Assembly: GCA_035653595.1 (NCBI GenBank)
Contig: DASRBO010000163.1
Span: 1 to 20,750, forward strand
Source: DASRBO01 sp035653595
GTDB lineage: Bacteria > Actinomycetota > Acidimicrobiia > Acidimicrobiales > JAJPHE01
Reading direction: 5' to 3'
DNA: 20,750 nucleotides
This document shows, one piece after another, positions 1-6,133 of this stretch. Under the pieces are notes generated by a model. That model did no database searches. It worked only from the letters and a program-made list of their open reading frames with translations, and was not told the DNA's origin. The position numbers were made by a program, and so were the translations under genes. The stretch's first letter is position 1; each line of letters begins with the position of its first letter.

Positions 1-1
1 T

Positions 2-193
2 CCCGCCGACGCCGAACCGGGATTGCCGCTCCGTGAGTGGCTGAAGCTGGTGGCCGGCGACGAGCCGGTGGTCCTGCACCGGCCGGTGTCGGAGTACCTG
101 GCTGAGGTCCGCGCCACCGGCGAGGTCGCAGCCAGGTCGTCCTGGACGCGTCGGCGACCATCGAGATCGTCCTTGACGTCGCCACGGGCATGA
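2..193 (+). pseudogene. VapB-like antitoxin, C-terminal remnant (cut by window start)
   Basis: The open frame enters from the left edge and reads GLPLREWLKLVAGDEP followed by RPVSEYLAEVRATGEVA. This resembles the second helix and tail of the ribbon-helix-helix VapB antitoxins that precede PIN toxins. After GEVA the frame runs on into nonsense to a TGA at 191, across the PIN-domain reading frame that begins near 136. In intact VapBC pairs the antitoxin normally stops where the toxin starts, so its own stop appears lost. The N-terminus is outside the window. The role (neutralising and autoregulating a VapC RNase) is inferred from family and position. The match is by eye and the frame is short, so the assignment is tentative. 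Confidence 0.45.
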
Positions 194-518
194 CCTTGGT
201 CGGCGAGCTGTCTCAGGACGACGAGGTCGTCGCCCCGGACCACTTCTACCCCGAGGCCGAGGCCGCCCTGCGCCGCAGGGAGCTTCACGGGGACCCGAGC
301 ACCGAGCGGGCAGCCTGGCTCTCCGGCGCCCGCTTGCCCTGACCGTGAGGCGGGTGAGCACCCGGTCGCTGCTCCTAGATGCCTGGGGGGTCCGGCAAAA
401 CCTGACCATCGGAGGACGGGCTCTACGTGGCGCTCGCGAGGCGGGCGTCAGCGGCACTAGTCACGGCCGACAGGCGCTTGGCTCGGGGCCGCGCCTGGGC
501 ATCACCGTCATCACCTGA
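136..518 (+). pseudogene. Degraded VapC (PIN-domain toxin) with three frameshifts
   Basis: Read across frames, the segment spells a full PIN toxin of about 127 residues. VVLDASATIEIVLDVATG and the acidic HFYPEAEAALRRRELHG lie in frame 1 from 136. After a frame break at about 339, LTVRRVSTRSLLLDAWGVRQNLT continues in frame 3. After a second break near 411, DGLYVALARRASAALVTADR lies in frame 1. After a third break near 495, RLGITVIT ends at a TGA (516-518). PIN-family acidic positions remain (Asp of LDAS, Glu of YPEAE, Asp of DGLY, Asp of VTAD), but no start codon precedes VVLDAS and no single frame spans the protein. Intact family members are Mg-dependent RNases of about 130 aa. Three indels plus a missing start argue for decay rather than one sequencing error. 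Confidence 0.75.
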
Positions 519-827
519 ACTGGGGCCGGCGTCCGGCACCCGTCGTGGCTGCGGACCGTCCAGGTGCTGCGTTTCACGATTCTGGTTCCGACCTCAGCCT
601 GCCTCCCACCGCCAGTCTGCTCATGGCGGTGCGGATCGCAATCGCACCTCGACTGCTCGGAAACGGCACTCGAGAACAACTGGCAAAACGGATCTGGTCG
701 GGTCGCGTAACGCCCCGGTCCGCGAATCGTGAGCACGCGCTAATCGGCGATTAGTGCGGTTGCCTGCCAGCGGCAGCCGTCCGGAAACGCGCGCCCAAGA
801 TCCCGGCACGAACCGGGCCATCCACCC
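519..827. other. Non-coding stretch between the VapC relic and the relaxase stop
   Basis: I find no convincing gene in these 309 bases. The short open frames are Arg/Ser/Pro-rich translations without ribosome sites or family motifs. The only structured element is the inverted repeat at 738-756. The stretch contains the 3' side of the minus-strand relaxase gene. Confidence 0.6.
738..756. repeat. Short inverted repeat downstream of the relaxase gene
   Basis: CGCTAATC and GATTAGTG face each other across a 3-nt GGC spacer, giving eight pairs with one G.T. It starts 72 nt past the relaxase stop in the direction of relaxase transcription. It could be a weak terminator or a protein-binding site. 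No T-run follows, so the terminator reading is not secure. Confidence 0.4.
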
Positions 828-3800
828 CTACAGGCTCAGGCCGCGGTGCAGGCTGGGCGTCGGAGGCTCCGCTGTACGCGCCGGTTCCTGTGCCAGGCGG
901 CGCTGCATCCGCTGGGCGGCGGAGAGGGGCTCGCGATGCGTGGGTGTCACCGGCTCCCGGCGCGCCAGGGCGCGCCGGCGGTTCTCAATGGCCCGACCGA
1001 CCTGTCGCAGCTCGTTGGTCAGGTCGGTGACCCGCCGGGAGGCTTCGGGGTGCTCGGCCAGCCAGTTGGCATCAGCCAGGCTGTCCGCCTTCAGGTCGGC
1101 GAGCCTGGCCTGGGAGGTCGCGGTGTCAGCCTCGATGCGGACCCGGTGGGGCGCCACGGCGGTCTCGTATCCGGCCTGGGCGGCGACGAAGCCGGAGTCG
1201 GCGCGGGCCAGCTCGGCTCGCAGCCGGCGCCGCTCGAACAGACCGGGCCCGCCGGCCTCCAGCTGGTGGCGGATGCGGCCCGGCTCGTAGCGGTGCGCCT
1301 CAAGCTCGGCGACAGCGGGACCGGTGATCTCCCGGTAGCGGCCCCGGCCCGCCAACAGCTCGCCCCGCTCGGCCTCCAGGTCCGAGAGGGCCTTGGCGGC
1401 GGCGTCCAGCTCGGCGGAGAGGTCCCTGGGGGCGGCGGCCCGGAGGGCTGAGAGCTGGGCTCGGAGGTAGGCCGCACGCAGAGCCAGGCGTCCCGGGCTC
1501 GGTGCGTCCGGCGCGGCCGGCCCGATGTCCCCGGCCGGCTCGGGGGTGGACGTGTCGATGACCCAGCGGGGACGGCGCAGCGAGGACCATTCGGCCACCA
1601 GGTCCTCTCGGGCCTGGTCGAGGTCGTCTGCCACCACGTAGGCGACCGAGGCCTCCCGGGCCCTGCTCATCCCGACATAGGCCAGCTCCCGCCCGCCGCC
1701 GTCGGCCAAGAGGTGGGCCCGGTCAGTCGTCGCTCCCTGGGCCCGGTGGACCGTGGTGGCATACCCGTAGTCGATGCGGGACAGGTCCTCTCCCACCACC
1801 ACGACCCCCCGGCCGTCGTCGGTGCGAAGGGCCACGGCCGCTCCGGCCGGGTCGACCTCGGTCACCACCGCCCGGGTGGAGGTGCGGGCCTCGCCCTGGG
1901 CCAGCGGCGCGAGGGCCACGACACGCTCACCCTGGCGGTAGCGGCGGGAGCCGACGACCAGCTCCGGACCCGACAGGCACCCCACCGCCTCCATGGCCTC
2001 CCTGGCCCGGGCGTTGAGGGCGGCCACGTTGGCCCGACGCCAGGCCAACAGCAGGGCGTCCCGGCCCTGGGAGCGGTCCTCGGCCCAGGCGACCACCGCC
2101 GCCTCGATCGCCTCGGATCGCGTCGTCGCGGGCACGAGACGGCCCCGCTCGGCGTAGAAGTCCACCGCGTCGGGCACCGAGCCCGAGCGCAGGGCGGACA
2201 GGGCCCGGGCCTCGGCCGGGTCGCGCTGGCGCACGTTGTCGGCAAGCACCACCACGACGTCCCGGTGGCGGCGCAGGAGGGCCTCGAAGGCCCCGCCCGG
2301 GCCCACCGGTCCCAGCTGGCGCCAGTCGCCCACCAGGACCACCTTGGCTCCGGCCGCCTCGGTGGCATAGAGGAGGCGCAGGAGGGCGGGGTCGTCGGTG
2401 GTGCCCACCTCGTCCAGGATCACCACGTGGCGCTCCGAGAGCACCAGCGTCTGGTGATCGAGACGCCAGTTGATCGACGCCAGGGTGCGGGAGAGGCCGA
2501 TCCCGGCCTCGGTCCCCAGCGTCCGGGCCGCCTGGCCGGAGGTGGCGGTGCCGATGACGGTGAAGCCAGAGGTCTCGAAGGCGTCTGTGATGACGGACAG
2601 CGCCGCGGTCTTGCCCGACCCGGCGATGCCCACCACCAGCTCGGCCCCCCGTCCCGAGGAGGTGGCCGCCCGGACCAGCTCGGCCTGGCCGGGGGTCAAG
2701 GCCCCGCCCAGGGCGGCCTCGGCCCGGGCCGTGGCCGCCGCGACCACCTCGGCAGCGACGACCGGGGCGTCGGTGCGGGCCATGGCGGCGGCGATGCCAT
2801 CGGCGATGGCCGCCTCGGTGGCCAGGGTGGCGGCTGTGGAATAGGCCCGCTGTCTGGCCCCGGCGACGCGCACCAGCGGGATCACCTCGGGATCGGCGAC
2901 CAGGCGCGAGACGGCGGCGTCCAGGATCTCGGGGGCCTGGCCGTAGAGGGCGGGGGCCAGGGCCACGATCACATCGGCCCGGGTGAAGACCTTGCGCCGC
3001 CCGAGGGTGCCCTCGGGGCTCAAAGCGGTGTCGATCAGTGAGCGGAGCTGGTCCAGGTGAAGGGGGGCGACCCGGTGCTCCCGGCCCGCCGCGTCCACCA
3101 TCCGGGACAGCTCGGCCGGTGCGTAGCCGGCCTCGGTCAGCTCAGCATGCCAGCGGCCCATCAGGTCCTCGATGGGGGTGTGGCGCTTGCGGGGACGGGT
3201 CTGGGCCGAGGCGATCTCCCTGGCCCGGGGCGACACGAAGCCGGACTCCGAGAGCGCCTCTTCGATCTCCGCCGCCCGCTTGGAGTGGCGCTCCTCCACG
3301 GCCCTCGGCACCCCGGCGATGCGCCAGTGGCCGAGGCGGCCCGACGGGCCCGGGTCGGCCCCGATCCCGTAGCCCAGCTCGATGGCCTTCGCCGCCGAGG
3401 CCATCCGCCCGACCATGGTGGCGGCGTGCAGGTGGTCTCGCCACACGGTGGTGTCCGGGGCCTTCCAGCCGCCCCGGTCGTCTCTCATCTCCACCACGTT
3501 GGCCACCAGCACGTGGTCGTGCGGAGACGGGTCCCCGGCCCGGGAGGTGGCGTGGCGGGTGCGCAGGTAGATCATCCCGGCGGTGGGACAGGACTCGCCC
3601 CCTCGTCCCCGCCGGCCCCCGGCGGTTCGGGTGACCCAGTCCAGGTAGGCCATGGTGGCGGCGGTCTCGGCCTCGAGGATGGCGTGCATGTCGGATACCC
3701 GCCCGATCACCCCCAGCTCGGCCACGGACTTCTGGGCACTGACCACGATCTCCATGCCCGGCCGGGCGGTGCGCACCAGGCGGGCCCCGGTGGTGGGATC

Positions 3801-4046
3801 AGCGGCGCCGCCCTCGGCGAAGAGCGCCTCGTACTGGGCCGTGGTCACCATACCGACCAGGCCCAGGGCCTCGGCGCCGGCGCCTCCCCACTCGAGGGGG
3901 GTCTCCCCGTGGGAGGAGTAGTAGCGAAGGGCGGCGGAAGGCGCCGCGGCCACCTGGGGGTCGAGGCCGGCCTGGTCGGCCCCGACGCCCAGGGTCTGGG
4001 CGTGGTAGGTGACGGAGTGGCGTCCCATCATCGCCATGCGGGCCAT
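828..4046 (-). CDS. MobF-family conjugative relaxase/helicase (TrwC/TraI-like)
   Basis: This 1072-aa protein would nick the element at oriT, stay bound to the 5' end and unwind the strand for transfer. The N-terminal TrwC relaxase domain (about 1-300) has Tyr14 as the likely nicking residue, an RYYSSHGETPLEWGGAGAEA block at 41-60, and a histidine triad H165, H176, H178 in RHATSRAGDPSPHDHVLVAN. A RecD/TraI-type SF1 helicase follows, with Walker A GIAGSGKT (473-480), Walker B DEVG (545-548), a VLVGDWRQLGPVG motif (570-582) and a C-terminal TTVHRAQGAT motif. The last 200 residues are Ala/Arg/Glu-rich and probably coiled. I chose the ATG at 4046 because GGAGGT lies 10 nt upstream. The open frame extends further to 4298, but that part is a Pro/Thr-rich translation of the C-poor tract. 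No coupling protein is adjacent. Confidence 0.93.
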   Translation of the reverse strand: MARMAMMGRHSVTYHAQTLGVGADQAGLDPQVAAAPSAALRYYSSHGETPLEWGGAGAEALGLVGMVTTAQYEALFAEGGAADPTTGARLVRTARPGMEIVVSAQKSVAELGVIGRVSDMHAILEAETAATMAYLDWVTRTAGGRRGRGGESCPTAGMIYLRTRHATSRAGDPSPHDHVLVANVVEMRDDRGGWKAPDTTVWRDHLHAATMVGRMASAAKAIELGYGIGADPGPSGRLGHWRIAGVPRAVEERHSKRAAEIEEALSESGFVSPRAREIASAQTRPRKRHTPIEDLMGRWHAELTEAGYAPAELSRMVDAAGREHRVAPLHLDQLRSLIDTALSPEGTLGRRKVFTRADVIVALAPALYGQAPEILDAAVSRLVADPEVIPLVRVAGARQRAYSTAATLATEAAIADGIAAAMARTDAPVVAAEVVAAATARAEAALGGALTPGQAELVRAATSSGRGAELVVGIAGSGKTAALSVITDAFETSGFTVIGTATSGQAARTLGTEAGIGLSRTLASINWRLDHQTLVLSERHVVILDEVGTTDDPALLRLLYATEAAGAKVVLVGDWRQLGPVGPGGAFEALLRRHRDVVVVLADNVRQRDPAEARALSALRSGSVPDAVDFYAERGRLVPATTRSEAIEAAVVAWAEDRSQGRDALLLAWRRANVAALNARAREAMEAVGCLSGPELVVGSRRYRQGERVVALAPLAQGEARTSTRAVVTEVDPAGAAVALRTDDGRGVVVVGEDLSRIDYGYATTVHRAQGATTDRAHLLADGGGRELAYVGMSRAREASVAYVVADDLDQAREDLVAEWSSLRRPRWVIDTSTPEPAGDIGPAAPDAPSPGRLALRAAYLRAQLSALRAAAPRDLSAELDAAAKALSDLEAERGELLAGRGRYREITGPAVAELEAHRYEPGRIRHQLEAGGPGLFERRRLRAELARADSGFVAAQAGYETAVAPHRVRIEADTATSQARLADLKADSLADANWLAEHPEASRRVTDLTNELRQVGRAIENRRRALARREPVTPTHREPLSAAQRMQRRLAQEPARTAEPPTPSLHRGLSL

Positions 4047-4099
4047 CGGAACACCCACCTCCCTTCCACCGTACCGACCCCCCCGGAGCCAACCCGGAG

Positions 4100-4111
4100 C
4101 GGTTGCAACCG
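4100..4111. promoter_or_regulatory. Perfect 12-bp palindrome upstream of the relaxase start
   Basis: CGGTTGCAACCG is a perfect palindrome 54 bp upstream of the relaxase ATG. Position and symmetry suit an operator for autoregulation, or an accessory-protein site next to oriT. Both roles are inferred from position alone. Confidence 0.4.
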
Positions 4112-4120
4112 TCCTTAGCC

Positions 4121-4280
4121 TTTGGGGGTTTTGGTGGGTTGTAGGCGAGGTGGTTGGGGACTGTAAAGGGGGAAGTTGATGGGAGGTATGCGGCGGTGAA
4201 TAGAGGTATGTGGTGGTGAGATGAATTGTTGAAAGAGGTGGTGTAGCAGGCGTAGGTGGAGGAAGCGGGTGGGGTGGCGA
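4121..4280. other. Extremely C-poor, G/T/A-only tract (candidate oriT or control region)
   Basis: Only 8 of 160 plus-strand bases are C, in a window that is otherwise about one third C. The tract opens with several G-runs (4124-4160: GGGGG, GG, GGG, GG, GG, GGGG) that could form a G-quadruplex on the plus strand. It also holds a direct repeat (4183-4219). Strong strand asymmetry beside a relaxase gene fits an origin-like function, but no nic consensus is recognised. Confidence 0.4.
4183..4219 (+). repeat. Iteron-like direct repeat, two 17-bp copies
   Basis: GAGGTATGCGGCGGTGA (4183-4199) and GAGGTATGTGGTGGTGA (4203-4219) match at 15 of 17 positions and start 20 bp apart, about two helical turns. 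Both differences are C-to-T. The spacing would put a repeated DNA-binding protein on the same face of the helix. Confidence 0.5.
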
Positions 4281-4629
4281 GGAAGGTCGTTGCCGCACGG
4301 CCCGCGCACTGCGCCCCTGGTTCAGCAGAGCTCATCTCCGTCGGGCTCGGCCTACCCGCGGGCCCCTCCTTGCCACGGCTAGTCGGGCCGGCGCGACCTA
4401 GAAGCAGGGGCAGTGCCGGACCACTTGCTTGTCTCAAATCCGGGACAGCGACCTCGCTGAATTCGTCGGCCCGGACCGGTGGCGGTGCACCGAATAGGCA
4501 CTGGCGCCGGGACGGGGAAACACAATTCTTCGATCCTGGCGCGAAGAAACGACCCCCTGGGCGGCTTAGTTGATCGTGTACGCGCTTCCTGCCCGCGACG
4601 GGCTCTTGCTGGCGCCGAGGCCGTCTACG

Positions 4630-4649
4630 GGTGTGGAAGCCAACACACC
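4630..4649. repeat. Small inverted repeat upstream of the excisionase-like gene
   Basis: GGTGTG (4630-4635) and CACACC (4644-4649) are separated by 8 nt, 118 bp before the gene start. It may be an operator or may be chance. Confidence 0.25.
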
Positions 4650-4766
4650 GGCGGCCGCGCCACCGAGCTCCGGCCCGGAATTCGCCACCTCCGTCCCGTT
4701 GGGCGTGGAGCCGCGTCGCCTCCCCGCACGAGACCCACTGCCGATGACCGAGGAGGTCCATCTGCC

Positions 4767-5126
4767 ATGACCACGACTGCCTCAACCGGACCCGGGGCCG
4801 GCCACCAGCCTCCGCTGTCGATCGCGGAGGCGGCCGCCTTCTTGAACGTCACCGACCGCTGGGTACGCCGCGCCGTCTACGAGCGACGCCTGCCCTACCA
4901 CAAGGTCGGGGCCAACGTCCGCTTACTAGTCGAGGACCTGCGGGCCTATCTGGCCTCCACCAGGGTGGAGCCGGCGGCCCCGGGACCGGTGCTGCCCGGG
5001 CCGGGCCTCTATGGCCGCCCGGGGCTCTACCCCCGCCCCTCCCGTCCCCCGGGAGGCACGCGCCGGCCCGGTGACCGAAAGGCCCGCCGTCCGGGTGAGC
5101 CCCCGTCTCGACGCCCGGCGGTATGA
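4767..5126 (+). CDS. Excisionase-like helix-turn-helix protein
   Basis: The 119-aa product carries an excisionase/MerR-type DNA-binding fold at residues 15-60: LSIAEAAAFLNVTDRWVRRA, then RRLPYHKVGANVRLLVEDLRAYL. This is the usual pattern of a recognition helix followed by an R-x-P-x-x-K/R-V-G wing. The C-terminal half is a low-complexity Pro/Arg/Gly tail, longer than in typical Xis proteins (60-80 aa). The ATG at 4767 is fixed by AGGAGGT at 4751-4757. Its stop overlaps the next start (ATGA, 5123-5126), implying translational coupling. With an integrase in the same element, it probably steers recombination towards excision or represses a nearby promoter. Both are family-based inferences. Confidence 0.8.
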   Translation: MTTTASTGPGAGHQPPLSIAEAAAFLNVTDRWVRRAVYERRLPYHKVGANVRLLVEDLRAYLASTRVEPAAPGPVLPGPGLYGRPGLYPRPSRPPGGTRRPGDRKARRPGEPPSRRPAV

Positions 5127-5473
5127 CGGGCTCCCAGACTGCCGGGCAGGCCAGCCTCTTCGACGAGCAGAGCGCCGAGGGCTGTACCGACACCGAGACG
5201 ACACCTCGGGTATCCCGGGAGCGAGACCACGTCCTCGCACGTCTCGCCGTTGCCGTCTCAGAGCTGAGACGCCACCCGCAGCCGGCCCTGCGGCTGCGGC
5301 TGGCAGGCGAGTTGGAGGAGCTGGCCGCGCTGATCGTTCGGGGAGCGATCGGCGAGCTTCGCCGAGAGGGGCGGAGCTGGCGGGAGACGGGAGCGGAGCT
5401 GGGGGTGCCGTTCCAGACGCTGTTCAGGCGCTACGGGTCGAGGTCAGAGCCAGACACAGCCGGCGCCGGGTGA
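5123..5473 (+). CDS. Small helix-turn-helix protein co-translated with the excisionase
   Basis: This is a 116-aa protein. Residues 30-75 form an Arg/Leu-rich helical region (ARLAVAVSELRRHPQPALRL). Residues 78-107 read IGELRREGRSWRETGAELGV followed by PFQTLFRRYG. That resembles the HTH found at the end of resolvases and in many small actinobacterial plasmid/ICE proteins (W-x-E-I/T-G-x-x-L-G-V-x-x-Q/T). The ATG lies inside the stop of the upstream excisionase gene. The next gene is convergent, 8 bp away. A DNA-binding regulator of the element is the most likely role. No specific family name is secure. Confidence 0.7.
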   Translation: MTGSQTAGQASLFDEQSAEGCTDTETTPRVSRERDHVLARLAVAVSELRRHPQPALRLRLAGELEELAALIVRGAIGELRREGRSWRETGAELGVPFQTLFRRYGSRSEPDTAGAG

Positions 5474-5481
5474 GCAGGGAC

Positions 5482-5730
5482 TCAGCGATCGGCCGGCAGG
5501 GGGCTGCCGGAGCGGGCCAGGGTGACCTCTTCCAGTTCGATGGCGACCACCTCGTTCGGACCGATGTCGACGACCGTCCCGAAGCAGCGGTTCCCCTCGT
5601 AGTCCCCCGTGAGCAGGCGCTGGCCCACGCGGGCCTTCTGATCGGAGATGAAGAACCTGCGCAAGGTCAGGACCCGACCCTGGTCGTCGGTGTCCTGGTA
5701 GTCCACCCAGACATCCATGTCCTCGGCCAT
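5482..5730 (-). CDS. Unrecognised 82-aa acidic protein, last gene of the integrase operon
   Basis: I do not recognise a named family. The product is compact, acidic and beta-rich: DVWVDYQDTDDQGRVLTLRR, a basic stretch (FFISDQKARVGQRLL), then GDYEGNRCFGTVVDIGPNEV and AIELEEVTL. The pattern (a G-D-x-x-G-N turn, then alternating hydrophobics ending in an acidic strand) suggests a small barrel. The ATG at 5730 is preferred over the TTG at 5733 because GAGGAG lies 7 nt upstream. It follows the 123-aa gene by 26 nt and ends 8 bp from the convergent HTH gene. From memory, pairs like this recur beside actinobacterial integrases, but I cannot verify this here. Confidence 0.7.
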   Translation of the reverse strand: MAEDMDVWVDYQDTDDQGRVLTLRRFFISDQKARVGQRLLTGDYEGNRCFGTVVDIGPNEVVAIELEEVTLARSGSPLPADR

Positions 5731-5756
5731 CAATGAACTCCTCTCAGACCTTGAGC

Positions 5757-6128
5757 CTACCTGTGAGCGGGGTTGGGGATCGGGGGGCCGAAGGCCTGGC
5801 GCAGCCTGGCCAGCAGCGGGTAGTCGGAGCCCGGCAGGCGCAGGGTGTAGTGAGGCGCCGCCCCGGTGGGCACGAGTGAGCAGCCCAGCTGGCGCAAGGC
5901 CCCGGCCGTTGCCCGTCGGACGACCGTGTACAGGCGCAGCGCGGGAGCTGCCAGCACCAGCTCGCGTAGGCCGACCTCCGTGCTGGCGAAGACAGAGATG
6001 CCGGGGTAGCCAAGCTGTGCTTCACACCGGGCAGCGGCCATGGCTAGGTCCCGGGCCAGCATCATCCCGCCGCGCACGACCATGGCGCCATCGGGGAGGT
6101 CCCCTTCATCCCGCAAGCTCAGCGGCAC
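5757..6128 (-). CDS. Unrecognised 123-aa protein with VVRGG motif, integrase operon
   Basis: No named family is recognised. The sequence begins with an acidic turn (DEGDLPDGAMVVRGGMM), continues through a helix rich in Ala/Arg and YPGISVFASTEVGLRELVLA, then LRLYTVVRRATAGALRQLG, and ends in a Pro-rich tail (FGPPIPNPAHR). The alternation of strands and helices suggests a small alpha/beta enzyme-like domain, with RGG, SVF and a conserved-looking HYTL as candidate functional points. The start is a GTG 5 nt after the integrase stop, so it is almost certainly co-transcribed and may be translationally coupled. The next gene follows after 26 nt. It could be an element stability, defence or regulatory protein. 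Confidence 0.72.
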   Translation of the reverse strand: MPLSLRDEGDLPDGAMVVRGGMMLARDLAMAAARCEAQLGYPGISVFASTEVGLRELVLAAPALRLYTVVRRATAGALRQLGCSLVPTGAAPHYTLRLPGSDYPLLARLRQAFGPPIPNPAHR

Positions 6129-6133
6129 TGGGG

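Larger units (their letters stand above)
4047..4766. other. Long intergenic region between divergent relaxase and excisionase genes
   Basis: These 720 bases separate the minus-strand relaxase from the plus-strand excisionase-like gene. They contain the 12-bp palindrome at 4100-4111, the C-depleted tract at 4121-4280 with a 17-bp direct repeat, and a small inverted repeat at 4630-4649. No gene is recognisable. Such a region is where divergent promoters and possibly the transfer origin would lie, but no nic site was identified. Confidence 0.6.

Noticed and set aside
1713..3041. 442-aa plus-strand frame opposite the relaxase, and similar long frames opposite other genes
   Set aside because: Gly/His/Arg/Pro-rich shadow translations caused by high GC at third positions; no domains and no ribosome sites.
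4047..4298. N-terminal extension of the relaxase (84 residues, Pro/Thr/Ser-rich)
   Set aside because: It is a translation of the C-poor tract; the relaxase domain and a good ribosome site both point to the ATG at 4046.
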